Assembly (NCBI RefSeq): GCF_018449635.1
Contig: NZ_JAAVUV010000011.1
Location: 217,438-281,437 of the forward strand
From: Caballeronia sp. dw_276
Lineage (GTDB): Bacteria; Pseudomonadota; Gammaproteobacteria; Burkholderiales; Burkholderiaceae
DNA length: 64,000 nt
Direction of reading: 5' to 3'
Of the stretch, positions 36,141 to 45,449 are shown one piece after another (within the stretch, counting starts at the first letter, position 1; each line of letters opens with the position of its first letter). A program made the translations under genes and the position numbers. The notes beneath the pieces were generated by a model. It was not told where the DNA came from, did not search any database, and worked only from the letters and a program-made list of their open reading frames with translations.

Positions 36141-36974
36141 TTACTTGCGTTGATCGCCTGCGGTGAGTTTGTCGTTCATGCTGAACAAACTACGTAATTG
36201 ATGCGCAACACCCGCTTCAAAGTTATTACCGGTTCGCGGAATATTCGGTAATAGCCTGGCCAGATCGGGATTGGCATTTTTCATCATGAACGGCCGGCCG
36301 GCCGTTTCAAGCAAGTCGATGTCATTCATGTTGTCGCCGAATGCCACGCAATGCGCGGTATCGATATCGAGCCGGTTCAGCACAAATTTCAACGCCCTTC
36401 CCTTCGATACATCCGACGTCATCACTTCCAGACAATCCGGCATTGAGAAGGTGACGTAGATGGAATCGCCAAACTCACGCTCGAGATTCGCCGCGGTCAC
36501 CTTCAGATCATCTGGCTCCCCGATATACAGCACTTTCGCAATGTTCTCGCCGTCGTGCTGGCGCAGGTCCATCACGTCGTAGTTGAAACCGGAGTCCTGA
36601 TGGAATTCGAGCAAGTTTGGCGCGTGCCGGTCGATCAACCAGGCGTCGTCGGCAAAAAGATTGACGATCACGCGCTCGCTGCCTGCCAGATCCGGCTGGA
36701 CGAGCCGGCGCACGGCTGACGGCGTAATGTCGCGGGCATAGATACGCTCGTTGTCAGGCGCATGAATACGCGCGCCGTTCGAAGTGATCAGGTAAGCGTT
36801 GATACCCAGTACCATGCGAATCCCTACCACGTCCCTGTAATGCCGCCCCGTAGCGATGATGAAGCGCACGCCTTGTGCTTCCAGTTCGCGGACCGTTTCG
36901 ACTGTGAACGGATCGACCTGATGGTCGTTGTTGAGCAAGGTGCCGTCGAGATCGGTTGCGATGATCGAATACAT
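36141..36974 (-). CDS. Cof-type HAD-IIB family hydrolase
   Basis: This 277-residue phosphatase of the HAD superfamily starts MYSIIATDLDGTLLNN, where DLDGT carries the nucleophile and acid/base aspartates. Motif III is GRALKFVLNRL and motif IV GDNMNDIDLLETAG. Cof-like enzymes dephosphorylate sugar phosphates and related metabolites; the natural substrate here is unknown. An ATG 12 bp further upstream (MRLPM) is possible, but AAAGGA lies better spaced from the one at 36974. Confidence 0.9.
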   Translation of the reverse strand: MYSIIATDLDGTLLNNDHQVDPFTVETVRELEAQGVRFIIATGRHYRDVVGIRMVLGINAYLITSNGARIHAPDNERIYARDITPSAVRRLVQPDLAGSERVIVNLFADDAWLIDRHAPNLLEFHQDSGFNYDVMDLRQHDGENIAKVLYIGEPDDLKVTAANLEREFGDSIYVTFSMPDCLEVMTSDVSKGRALKFVLNRLDIDTAHCVAFGDNMNDIDLLETAGRPFMMKNANPDLARLLPNIPRTGNNFEAGVAHQLRSLFSMNDKLTAGDQRK

Positions 36975-37013
36975 GGGAAGCCGCATCCTTTAAGCCGTTA
37001 GGAACCTGGCATT

Positions 37014-37916
37014 CTAGCGCGCTGGGCGAGGTTTTCCGGTGGCGGCGCGGTGAGCGAGTTGCAGCGCGCCCATGGCGGAGTCGGCGATCGGGGGGCGCAA
37101 CCGGGCGCGAAGTGCCTCGGGCACAAACGGCTCAAGCGGGATTGCAAGGCCACCGCACAACGCGGCCGGCATGACCTGCCCCGGGTCGAGTGCCCGTACC
37201 ATTTTCTCGATCTCGCGGCCGGCCTCTTGAAGCAGGCGCTCAGCAAACGGATGACTCTGGTGCTCAAAGATGGTCGGCGCGAGCGTGGCATAGGAAGTCT
37301 GGTTGGCGGCGCTTAGCCAGACCACCAGGCCATCGCGGTCAGCGGCCTTGGTGCATTCGAGCAGCGCGCGAGACCAGTCATCGGCGGGCGCGCGGCCGTC
37401 CAGGACCTGCTGCAAGTGCACCGCTGCGCGCATACCGAGCCATGCGCCACTGGCTTCGTCGCCGCTAGGAAAACCGTAGCCGCCCGCGATCCGGACCCGG
37501 CCCTCTGCGTCGAGCGACGCCGCGATACTGCCCGTGCCCAGCGCCACGATCACACCGGGCTCGCCGCCGTGGGCGCCCAAAAGCGTAGTCAACGCGTCGC
37601 TTTCTACGGCAAGCGCGCATCCGTGGGGGGCGGTCTCGTGGAACTGCGCCAGCCAACCTGGGTGGTTCACGCCAGCCAGACCGCAACCGAGCGCGCACGC
37701 ACTCCATTCGAACTGCAAGCCGGCCGAACCGAAGGCGCGAGAAATCGTCGCATCGATTGCTTTCCAGGCGCGCTCGACACCAAGCCCGAGGCCCGATGGT
37801 CCGCCTGATGCGCGAGCGAGTTCCATGCCGTTTGCATCGGCCAGGACGACGCGCGTGCCGCTGCCGCCGCCGTCGACGCCAACGAGATAAGTGTAGGAAG
37901 GGTTTGAAGTAGTCAT
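37014..37916 (-). CDS. BadF/BadG/BcrA/BcrD-type ATPase, N-acetylglucosamine kinase-like
   Basis: This 300-residue ASKHA-fold kinase begins TYLVGVDGGGSGTRVVLADA, the phosphate-1 loop of the BadF family. It then has VALGTGSIAASLDAEGRV and GGYGFPSGDEASGAWLG, typical of GlcNAc kinases. It probably phosphorylates an amino sugar recovered from the cell wall or medium. The substrate is inferred. It is divergent from tag and separated from the HAD gene by 39 bp, in the same orientation, so the two may form an operon. Confidence 0.85.
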   Translation of the reverse strand: MTTSNPSYTYLVGVDGGGSGTRVVLADANGMELARASGGPSGLGLGVERAWKAIDATISRAFGSAGLQFEWSACALGCGLAGVNHPGWLAQFHETAPHGCALAVESDALTTLLGAHGGEPGVIVALGTGSIAASLDAEGRVRIAGGYGFPSGDEASGAWLGMRAAVHLQQVLDGRAPADDWSRALLECTKAADRDGLVVWLSAANQTSYATLAPTIFEHQSHPFAERLLQEAGREIEKMVRALDPGQVMPAALCGGLAIPLEPFVPEALRARLRPPIADSAMGALQLAHRAATGKPRPAR

Positions 37917-38077
37917 GCCGGAAGCTTAACGGCACGGCGGGCGCACCGCCACTCAGCCGAATGGGGCAACACTTGAGTGCGCGGCTGCAATCACCGGCCA
38001 GGCCAATCGGCCGACTATTCCGCAAGCGGCCTTGCCCCTATGCTGATTGAACGCCCACATGCTCTCCCGAATCAGCC

Positions 38078-38722
38078 ATGACCAGCAAAAAGAACGCATC
38101 CAAGCCCCGAAAAAATCCCGAGCCGCACCGCTGCGGTTGGGTGAGTACACCGGCACTTGCCCATTACCACGACACGGAATGGGGCGTTCCCTCACACGAC
38201 GATCGTCACCTTTTCGAAATGCTCGTGCTCGAAGGCGCACAGGCTGGCCTGTCCTGGGCCACGATCCTCAACAAGCGCGAAGGCTACAAGACGCTGTTTC
38301 ACAACTTCGATATCGACAAGGTCGCCGCCTTCACTGAAGAGGACGCCGCAAAACTCCTGCTCGATGCACGCATCATCCGGAACCGCGCGAAGATTGCGTC
38401 CGCCGTCGCCAACGCGCGCGCGGTTCAGCGAATCCAGGCTGAGCACGGCTCCCTGGCTGCATTCGTGTGGTCGTTTGTTGGCGGCACGACTATAGACAAT
38501 CCACACGCGTCGTATTCGCAGGCTCCTGCGTCCACCGATATATCAGACGCGCTGAGCCGTGCGCTCAAGAAATTCGGCTGCAGGTTCGTGGGGTCGACCA
38601 CGTGCTACGCCTTCATGCAGGCAACAGGCATGGTGAACGACCACGAATCGGCCTGTTTCTGCCGCGTACATCGGGATACTGGAGCAGCGAAGCGCCCATC
38701 CGCCAAAAAATCATCGGATTAG
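38078..38722 (+). CDS. tag: DNA-3-methyladenine glycosylase I
   Basis: This 214-residue base-excision repair enzyme removes 3-methyladenine. It matches the Tag family at RCGWVSTPALAHYHDTEWG (Cys19 and the following His are zinc ligands), LFEMLVLEGAQAGLSWATIL, and the C-terminal FVGSTTCYAFMQATGMVNDH. The helix-hairpin-helix region lies in between. A basic low-complexity tail is unimportant for catalysis. It is divergent from the BadF-type kinase gene. Confidence 0.94.
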   Translation: MTSKKNASKPRKNPEPHRCGWVSTPALAHYHDTEWGVPSHDDRHLFEMLVLEGAQAGLSWATILNKREGYKTLFHNFDIDKVAAFTEEDAAKLLLDARIIRNRAKIASAVANARAVQRIQAEHGSLAAFVWSFVGGTTIDNPHASYSQAPASTDISDALSRALKKFGCRFVGSTTCYAFMQATGMVNDHESACFCRVHRDTGAAKRPSAKKSSD

Positions 38723-39201
38723 GAAATTCATTGGCACGGCCTTGCCACGCGAATATTGCGTTTTCGCAACAATTTTCGCTGTTTTACGCATCCTCAGGGA
38801 AAATCCCGACCACAAGGCTTTTTGGCGGGTGAATAACGCTCTGAAGCCTTTACTACAAAGACTTCAAGGCCGGTCACGGTCCGTGCAGAAATGCGAGCAC
38901 CATGTCAATATTGCGACCTACTGCGCGCCAGCACCCACTTTTTACCGGAAAGAACCGCTATAAATCAAGTGCGAGCCGGCCTTGCGGCGAGTCGCCGGCC
39001 AAGCGCCGGCGGTTAGGGCGCACGACTTGGCCGAAGCGTGCTTGAGTCCTGGCGGGCGGTATTGCAGGAAGCGAATGACGAATCGAAAAACGCGGATTGT
39101 GTGGTTAACCGCGCTAAGACGATCGGATTCGCGGCCGATACTAATAACGCTGTTTGATGACACCCACGAAGCGCCGCGATGTCGGTGCAGGGGAAAGCAG
39201 A
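38723..39201. other. 479-bp intergenic region, no gene seen
   Basis: No reading frame here has a convincing start or protein-like sequence. It separates tag from the tandem paralogue pair. It ends with a good ribosome binding site (GGGGAAAG) for the first paralogue. The pattern suggests a promoter region for the pair; individual boxes could not be assigned. Confidence 0.45.
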
Positions 39202-39627
39202 ATGAAAAACCTCAACTTTTTGACGCATCAGGAAATCTTCGATCGCGCCGTGCATCACCTCTTTGGCCAAGGTCAAGCTGCGCTACTGCCGCGGGGCGGC
39301 GGTGCGTATCGCGGGTACTGCGGCGGATGTCCTGTCGGCAGCTTCATCAAGCCGCGCGACTACATGACGGCAATGGAAGGCGTGCCTATCCGCTACATCG
39401 ACAAGGGTCCCGAGTCCGTGCCGTCGTATATGGATGTCGGCGTAACGGCGCTGAAGCGCGCGTTGTTGCGCTCGAATATCAATGTCTACGATCCGACCAC
39501 AGTCGAACTGCTCAGTTGCCTGCAGAACGTGCATGACGTGTTTGGCAAATGGGAATGGCGCGAGCGGTTTGCATCGATTGCGCGCCAGTTCAACCTGTCG
39601 GCAGACCGCTTGAAGTCGGCGGCTTGA
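39202..39627 (+). CDS. Hypothetical protein, tandem paralogue A
   Basis: This 141-residue soluble protein belongs to no family I recognise. Visible elements are EIFDRAVHHLF near the start, a CGGCPVGSFI motif around residue 40, MEGVPIRYI, and a C-terminal NVYDPTTVELLSCLQNVHD followed by an EW pair. The next gene repeats the same plan, so the two are paralogues. The start at 39202 follows GGGGAAAG; the upstream in-frame ATGs lack this. The cysteines at the C-GG-C motif are only partly kept in the paralogue. Confidence 0.7.
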   Translation: MKNLNFLTHQEIFDRAVHHLFGQGQAALLPRGGGAYRGYCGGCPVGSFIKPRDYMTAMEGVPIRYIDKGPESVPSYMDVGVTALKRALLRSNINVYDPTTVELLSCLQNVHDVFGKWEWRERFASIARQFNLSADRLKSAA

Positions 39628-39696
39628 GCCGAAAGGACATTGCCTGATTCCTTCGAGTTTTCGGGCAACGCTTTATTTAGAACAACGAGTAACGCA

Positions 39697-40056
39697 ATGT
39701 TAACGGCAAGAGACATCTACGAACGCGTGAGCGCGCATCTGCTCACGCAGCGGGCCGTGTCGGAGGATGACAACGGTTCGTGCCGGCTACGCAGCAGCGA
39801 TGGCCGCAAGTGCGCTATCGGGTCGCTGATCGCAGACGATGTGTACCGGCCGGATATTGAAGGCGTTGGCATTTCCTACTACCGGAACGCGCGAGATGGG
39901 TCGCTGTTGCGCGCGCTGTATGCGTCGGAAGTGAATGCTTACGATCCCGAGATTGCCGAGTTGTTGATCGAGCTGGAAGAAGTCCACGACGATTTCAGCG
40001 TGGACGAATGGCCGCAGTTGCTGGCACGCCTGGCGGAGCGCCACGCATTCGTCTGA
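39697..40056 (+). CDS. Hypothetical protein, tandem paralogue B
   Basis: This 119-residue soluble protein is a diverged copy of the preceding gene. It shares D/E-I-F/Y-D/E-R near the N-terminus, KCAIGSLI matching CPVGSFI, IEGVGISYY matching MEGVPIRYI, and the C-terminal NAYDPEIAELLIELEEVHD block, then EW. It follows paralogue A by 69 bp and is probably co-transcribed. The function is unknown; proteins with the KCAIGSLI-DD pattern occur widely in Burkholderia and in some phages (recalled, not checked). Confidence 0.72.
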   Translation: MLTARDIYERVSAHLLTQRAVSEDDNGSCRLRSSDGRKCAIGSLIADDVYRPDIEGVGISYYRNARDGSLLRALYASEVNAYDPEIAELLIELEEVHDDFSVDEWPQLLARLAERHAFV

Positions 40057-40090
40057 AGCCTCGTCTAAACCTCGTTTGAAACCTGAGCAC

Positions 40091-40140
40091 AAAGCAAAAC
40101 GGCGATGCAACCCTTCCGGGCGGCATCGCCGTTTTGCTTT
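40091..40140. terminator. Bidirectional terminator with 18-bp perfect stem
   Basis: AAAGCAAAACGGCGATGC at 40091-40108 pairs perfectly with 40123-40140 around a 14-base loop. A/T runs at both edges let it terminate both the paralogue operon and the converging rpsU transcript. The stem is unusually long. Confidence 0.88.
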
Positions 40141-40179
40141 GTCACGACCTCAACAAACAAGGCCGCGACATGCCAAGAC

Positions 40180-40392
40180 TTAGTGAAGCTTCTTGGGCAG
40201 CATCTGGCTGCGCAGACGCTTGCGCAGGCGGCTAACTGCAGCCGCTTTCTTGCGCTTGCGTGCTGTCGTCGGCTTCTCGTACGACTGGCGTTCGCGAAGT
40301 TCGGCGATCAGGCCGTTCTTTTCGATGGTCCGGCGAAAGCGACGGATCGCAACGTCGAACGGCTCGTTTTCTTTCAAAACAATAGTGGTCAT
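40180..40392 (-). CDS. rpsU: 30S ribosomal protein S21
   Basis: This 70-residue basic protein, MTTIVLKENEPFDVAIRRF, with C-terminal RKRKKAAAVSRLRKRL, is a textbook S21, which binds the small subunit near the anti-Shine-Dalgarno region of 16S rRNA. It stands alone in the window, not in the common rpsU-dnaG-rpoD order. Burkholderiales usually carry more than one rpsU copy, so this may be one of several. Confidence 0.96.
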   Translation of the reverse strand: MTTIVLKENEPFDVAIRRFRRTIEKNGLIAELRERQSYEKPTTARKRKKAAAVSRLRKRLRSQMLPKKLH

Positions 40393-40755
40393 GGAAGTCC
40401 TAAATCGCTAATACGTTTTTCTGACTGCGCGGCGAAGCGTAACCAAGCGGGCTTACGCCGCGCGCCGGCACTCCGATCGTCCACCCAACGCGGCGAACAC
40501 GAGCAAAGCGGCCACGGAGGCCGGAAAAGAGAGAGGTGGGATTTCACCGCCGATCACGGCATGCGCATTCCCTGGAATCCGGAACAGCGCACTTCGGGCC
40601 GCCAGACGTCGCGAAAAAATGCGGCGTCATCGGGCAAAAATCTCGATTCGGGCGAGATGTTATCAGATCGTCGACGTATCGCCAACCCCGCAAACCCGGT
40701 CTGCGGGGTGCAACTCTATGAAAATCCGCGGTTTTTCAGGCTTTTATGCAAAAAC
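40393..40755. other. 363-bp intergenic region upstream of rpsU
   Basis: This stretch lies between rpsU and the aldo/keto reductase (both minus strand). No gene is seen. Near its right end is the hairpin CCCCGCA / TGCGGGG (40686-40708, nine-base loop), 47 bp after the reductase stop, a candidate terminator without a T run. The rpsU promoter should lie nearer 40400-40500. Confidence 0.45.
40686..40708 (-). terminator. Hairpin downstream of aldo/keto reductase gene
   Basis: A seven-base GC-rich stem CCCCGCA / TGCGGGG sits where a terminator is expected on the minus strand. The lack of a following T run lowers confidence. Confidence 0.35.
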
Positions 40756-41703
40756 TCATGCCGGATTGCTGACCTCGTTCAGCAACGCGATGTCTTCCGG
40801 CGTAAGCGTGATACGCGTGGCTTGCGCAAGACTTTCGATCTGTTTGACCGATGTCGCGCTGGCAATCGGCGCCGTCACGCTAGGACGCGCGATCAGCCAG
40901 GCGAGCGCGATTGTAGCGGGGGCCACGCCGTGCCGGTCGGCGACTTTGACGAGCGCATCGATGATCGCCAGGCCGCGATCGTTTAGATAACCCGACACTT
41001 TCGAGCCGCGCGCGGCGTTCTCGGTATCGGCTTTGGAGCGATATTTCCCGCTCAGAAAGCCGCTCGCCAGGCTGTAGTACGTCACAACCGAGACTTTATG
41101 CGCCGTCGCGACCGGTTCCTGGTCGCCTTCGTAACCCGCGCGATCGTAGAGGTTGTATTCCGGTTGCAGCACCTGATAGCCCGGAATTCCCTCCTTTGCG
41201 GAGATTTTCAGCGCCTCTTCCAGCCGTTCGCCCGTGTAGTTCGATGCCCCGATCACCCGCACCTTGCCGGCCGCGATCAGCTTCTGGTATGCGCCGAGAG
41301 TGTCGATGAGCGGCGTTTTATCGTCGTCGCGATGGGAAAAATAGACGTCGATGTAATCCGTCTTCAGCCGCTTGAGCGAGTCGTTCACGGCCGCCTCGAT
41401 GTTCGCCGCCGTCAACCCCGGCCGCGTGCTCAGCATGCCGACCTTCGTGGCGAGCACGACTTTGTCGCGCTTGCCGCTTTCCTTCAGCCACTTGCCGATG
41501 ATCGTCTCGGATTCGCCGCCCTGGTGGCCCTCGACCCAGGCGGAATAGACGTCGGCGGTATCGATGAAATTGAGGCCATGGTCCACGAAAGCGTCAAGCA
41601 GCGAGAAGGACGTGCGCTCGTCGGCGGTCCAGCCGAACACGTTGCCGCCAAAGACGAGCGGCGCGACCTTGAGGTCCGACGTACCGATGGTGCGATGTTG
41701 CAT
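40756..41703 (-). CDS. Aldo/keto reductase
   Basis: This 315-residue NADPH-dependent TIM-barrel oxidoreductase begins MQHRTIGTSDLKVAPLVFGGN. Catalytic residues are visible in NFIDTADVYSAW (Asp, Tyr), VVLATKVGM (Lys) and DVYFSHRDDD (His), with IGASNYTGERL and the C-terminal cofactor segment APIASATSVKQIESL. The closest style is the YajO/general stress AKR group. The substrate is unknown. It is monocistronic on the minus strand. Confidence 0.9.
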   Translation of the reverse strand: MQHRTIGTSDLKVAPLVFGGNVFGWTADERTSFSLLDAFVDHGLNFIDTADVYSAWVEGHQGGESETIIGKWLKESGKRDKVVLATKVGMLSTRPGLTAANIEAAVNDSLKRLKTDYIDVYFSHRDDDKTPLIDTLGAYQKLIAAGKVRVIGASNYTGERLEEALKISAKEGIPGYQVLQPEYNLYDRAGYEGDQEPVATAHKVSVVTYYSLASGFLSGKYRSKADTENAARGSKVSGYLNDRGLAIIDALVKVADRHGVAPATIALAWLIARPSVTAPIASATSVKQIESLAQATRITLTPEDIALLNEVSNPA

Positions 41704-41903
41704 GGGTTTCTCCTGTCGGTGGCATTGAGACGAAAAAGCATACGCGTTAACCGCAATGCCCGCCGGCGCACGGATGACAGGAAAAGCGTCGCGTGCCGTG
41801 TCTGGATCGTGTGAACAGAGTGACTTTTCCTGCCTAGTTCCCCGAATTCGATTGCCTTTCGCGGCCGGATAATTCTCTTAACAAATTCCGTCCGCGTACA
41901 CAC

Positions 41904-44249
41904 ATGACCCCTTCGACCGTTCTCTCCGATACACAGGTATCCAGCACCGGCAACGGCGCCGATCCCGAGTTCGAGCAGGCGCTCGCCGAAGTGCTCGCGG
42001 CTGCGATCGGGCACCATCACGCAAACGAAATCAATGAAGCGGAGGCGCTTTATAAGATTATCGTCGAAGCCCAGCCGACGCAGCCCGACGCCAATCACAA
42101 CCTGGGTGTCATCGCATTGCAACGCGGCGAGTTCGAGCGTGCCGTCGGCTGTTTCGAGGTGGCGATCGGCGCGAATCCCGAGCAGAATCAGTATTGGGCA
42201 AGTTATATCAATGCGCTGAACCAAAGTGGCCAGACGTCTGCCGCTTGGGTTGCGTTGGAACTGGCGCAGCAGCGCGGAATGAACGGTCCCGCTGTGGATA
42301 CGCTGATCCAGCAAATGGTGCAAGGCGTAGCGGCGCCAGCCAAGCCTGACGCCACCGAGCAAGCGACCGGGAATCAGATGGCTGCGCTGGACGCTGCCTC
42401 GACTACCGCCGCTGATGTCTCGTCTGCACGCGCTCGCAAGGAACTGAGTCCCGTTCCGCCGCCGCAGCAAATCAACCGGTTGACTGCCCTATATAACCAG
42501 GGACGCACAGCCGAGGCGCTGGAACTGGCCCGCGCCATGACCGTACGTTTTCCAACCTACCCGCTTGGGTGGAAAGCAATCGGTACGGCGTTGCACAGCC
42601 AAGGCAAGATCCCAGAATCGCTTGCGCCGCTTCGACGGGCTGTTGAACTCGCGCCGCAGGATTTGGACGCGCGCAAAGTGCTGGCAGACTGCTTGCGTAT
42701 TGTCGGGGAATACGCGGAAGCGGAAGCCGAGTGCCGGACGATCATCTCGCAAGCGCCCGCGCATGGAGAAGCGCACCGGATTCTCGGCGTCACGCGGCTC
42801 GCCATGGGGCAGATTTCGGAGGCGGAAGCGTATTGCCGAAAAGCCGTGGAACTGATGCCGAACTCGGACGTTGCTTACAGCACGCTGGGTGTGATGCTGC
42901 TTGATCAGGGCAAGCTCGCGGATGCCGAGGCACAGTTCCGGCGGTCGCTCGAGATCAAGCCGGACGCACCGATCTCGCACGAAAACATCCTGTTTTGTCT
43001 TAGCCACAACGACGAAGTCACGCCGGAAGCCTTGCTCGCGCAACATCTGCAATTCGGCCAGCAGTGCGAGACTCCGCTGCGCAAGCTGTGGAAAAGGCAC
43101 CAGAATTCCCGAAAGCCTGACAAACAATTGCGCGTTGGCTTCGTCTCAGGCGACCTTTATCAGCACGCAGTTGCCACCTTCGTGGAACCGGTGCTGGCGT
43201 ATCTGGCGCGCGACCCAAGCATCGCAATCCATGTCTACTACAACCATTCGATAACCGATGAAGTCAACGCACGGCTGCGCAGCCACGTCGGGCACTGGAA
43301 CAGTGTTCCGGGCATGACGGACGCGCAACTCGCCGACAAGATCCGCGCCGATGGAATCGATGTCCTGATCGATCTGTCCGGGCATACCGGACGCAACCGC
43401 TTGCTTACGTTCGCGCGCAAACCTGCGCCTATCCAGGCTAGCTGGATGGGCTATCCGGGAACCACCGGCCTGCGCGCAATGGATTACTACTTCGCCGACG
43501 CGTGGCATGTGCCGATGGAGTTCGCGAACGGACAGTTCATCGAGAAGATTGCGCACTTGCCTGCCAATGCGCCATTCCAGCCTGCTACGCTTGCTCCGCC
43601 GATCAACGGCCTCCCCGCGCTGCATAACGGCTTTATCACGTTTGGCAGTTTCAACCGCGTGAGCAAGCTGCGCCCGAGCGCGATCGTGTTGTGGTCCCGG
43701 TTGCTGCGTGCGTTGCCGGATTCGCGCATGGTGTTGGGAGCAATGCCGCGGGATGCCAGCGTCGACACCTTGATTGAATGGTTCGCCAACGAAGGCATTT
43801 CGAGGGACCGCCTCGATTTCCGCACTCGATCGAGCATTCCCGTGTATCTGCAGCAACATCATCACGTCGATATTTGTCTCGATACCTTCCCGTACGCAGG
43901 CGGCACCACCACCCTGCACGCCATGTGGATGGGCGTTCCCACGCTGACGCTCCCTGGCCGCGCGATGCCAAGCCGTGGCAGCACCGCGGCGCTCGTCATG
44001 GCGGGACTCGACGGATTTATTGCCGCAGATAGCGACGACTTCGTGGAAAAAGGCCGCGCCTGGGCCGCCGATCTGCCGGCGCTGGCCGCTTTGCGCGCAG
44101 GCATGCGCGAACGCTGCGCGACCTCGCCGATGTTCCAGCCTGAAATCATTGCCACAGGACTTTCGAACGCGTTGCGCGAGATGTGGCGCCGCTGGTGCGC
44201 AGGCGACGAGCCCACGCCAATTGAAGCGCCGGCGCGTTCCGCCGCATAA
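41904..44249 (+). CDS. TPR/O-GlcNAc transferase-like glycosyltransferase (GT41, SPINDLY type)
   Basis: This 781-residue protein has an N-terminal TPR array (roughly residues 40-390; repeats such as PDANHNLGVIALQRGEFERA and SDVAYSTLGVMLLDQGKL). A GT41 catalytic domain follows with RVGFVSGDLYQHAV, LIDLSGHTGRNRL, QASWMGYPGTTGLRAMDYYF and DTFPYAGGTTTLHAMWMGVP. These enzymes O-glycosylate Ser/Thr of proteins recognised by the TPRs. Six modification genes and fliC follow on the same strand, so flagellin is the likely acceptor, as known for related flagellin glycosylation clusters; this is inference. It is the first gene of that cluster. Confidence 0.88.
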   Translation: MTPSTVLSDTQVSSTGNGADPEFEQALAEVLAAAIGHHHANEINEAEALYKIIVEAQPTQPDANHNLGVIALQRGEFERAVGCFEVAIGANPEQNQYWASYINALNQSGQTSAAWVALELAQQRGMNGPAVDTLIQQMVQGVAAPAKPDATEQATGNQMAALDAASTTAADVSSARARKELSPVPPPQQINRLTALYNQGRTAEALELARAMTVRFPTYPLGWKAIGTALHSQGKIPESLAPLRRAVELAPQDLDARKVLADCLRIVGEYAEAEAECRTIISQAPAHGEAHRILGVTRLAMGQISEAEAYCRKAVELMPNSDVAYSTLGVMLLDQGKLADAEAQFRRSLEIKPDAPISHENILFCLSHNDEVTPEALLAQHLQFGQQCETPLRKLWKRHQNSRKPDKQLRVGFVSGDLYQHAVATFVEPVLAYLARDPSIAIHVYYNHSITDEVNARLRSHVGHWNSVPGMTDAQLADKIRADGIDVLIDLSGHTGRNRLLTFARKPAPIQASWMGYPGTTGLRAMDYYFADAWHVPMEFANGQFIEKIAHLPANAPFQPATLAPPINGLPALHNGFITFGSFNRVSKLRPSAIVLWSRLLRALPDSRMVLGAMPRDASVDTLIEWFANEGISRDRLDFRTRSSIPVYLQQHHHVDICLDTFPYAGGTTTLHAMWMGVPTLTLPGRAMPSRGSTAALVMAGLDGFIAADSDDFVEKGRAWAADLPALAALRAGMRERCATSPMFQPEIIATGLSNALREMWRRWCAGDEPTPIEAPARSAA

Positions 44250-44281
44250 GTTCCAACCCTTAGCCTGATCCTGGAAAAACG

Positions 44282-45448
44282 ATGAGCAGCCTTCCTGTTC
44301 GCCTTGTAGAGCCGGTTATCGACGATCGTATTTTCGTCACCCAGCCGCACCTTGCACCGCTTGCCGAGTTCTTGCCGTATCTCGAGAAAATCTGGAGCAG
44401 CAAGGTGTTGACCAATGGCGGCCCTTTCCATCAGCAACTTGAGCAGGCGCTTTGCGAATATCTCGGCGTCGAGCATCTGGCGCTGTTCACAAACGGTACG
44501 CTGGCGCTCGTCACCGCGTTGCAGGCCCATCGGATCACTGGCGAGGTCATCACCACGCCTTACTCGTTCGTCGCGACGGCGCATTCACTGTTGTGGAACG
44601 GCATCAAGCCAGTTTTCGTGGACGTCGATCCGGACACGCTGAACCTCGATCCTGAAAAGATCGAAGCCGCGATCACGCCGCAGACCACAGCCATCTTGCC
44701 GGTGCATTGCTATGGCCGCCCGTGCAATCTCGACGCAATCCAGAAGATTGCCGATAACTACAACCTGAAGGTGATCTACGACGCCGCGCATGCGTTCGGC
44801 GTAAAAACCGATGTAGGCAGCGTGCTTGCCCACGGCGATCTTTCAGTGCTCAGTTTCCATGCCACCAAGGTGTTCAACACGTTCGAGGGCGGCGCCGTTG
44901 TCTGCCCCGATGCAAAGACCAAGCAGCGCATTGATCATCTGAAGAACTTTGGTTTCGTGGATGAAGTGACCGTGGTCGCGCCCGGCATCAACGGCAAGAT
45001 GAGCGAGATCAACGCCGCGTTCGGCATGTTGCAGTTGAAGCATATTGACGAAGCACTCGAACGCCGCGCGGCGATTGACGCGACTTATCGGCGGCTGCTT
45101 GCGGACGTCAAGGGAGTGCGCTGTATTTCAGCGCTGGAAGGGCCGTCGGGATACGTGGCGAATCACGCGTATTTCCCGATTTTGCTGTCCGACGAATATC
45201 CGGTCGAGCGCGATACGCTTTTCAACTTAATGCGCGAGCACAACATCTTTGCGCGCCGGTATTTCTATCCGCTGATTTCCGATTTCCCGATGTATCGCGG
45301 CTTGCCGTCCGCACAAAGCTCCAATCTGCCTGTTGCAGCCGATGCCGCCCGGCGCGTTTTATGTCTGCCGATTTACCCGGCGCTCGCCGATCACGATATT
45401 GAACGTATCGTGGATCTGGTCGCACATCCGCTCGGCGGCGCGCACTGA
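44282..45448 (+). CDS. DegT/DnrJ/EryC1/StrS sugar aminotransferase
   Basis: This 388-residue PLP enzyme converts a nucleotide-linked keto-sugar to an amino-sugar. Visible sites are LALFTNGTLALVTAL, Asp167 in VIYDAAHAFGV (PLP ring) and Lys196 in SFHATKVFNTFEGG (Schiff base). The pattern resembles VioA/FdtB-type 4- or 3-aminotransferases acting on dTDP-4-keto-6-deoxysugars; the exact position aminated cannot be told. It overlaps closely with the acetyltransferase gene (one base between the stop and the next ATG), implying the amino-sugar is then acylated. Confidence 0.9.
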   Translation: MSSLPVRLVEPVIDDRIFVTQPHLAPLAEFLPYLEKIWSSKVLTNGGPFHQQLEQALCEYLGVEHLALFTNGTLALVTALQAHRITGEVITTPYSFVATAHSLLWNGIKPVFVDVDPDTLNLDPEKIEAAITPQTTAILPVHCYGRPCNLDAIQKIADNYNLKVIYDAAHAFGVKTDVGSVLAHGDLSVLSFHATKVFNTFEGGAVVCPDAKTKQRIDHLKNFGFVDEVTVVAPGINGKMSEINAAFGMLQLKHIDEALERRAAIDATYRRLLADVKGVRCISALEGPSGYVANHAYFPILLSDEYPVERDTLFNLMREHNIFARRYFYPLISDFPMYRGLPSAQSSNLPVAADAARRVLCLPIYPALADHDIERIVDLVAHPLGGAH

Positions 45449-45449
45449 T

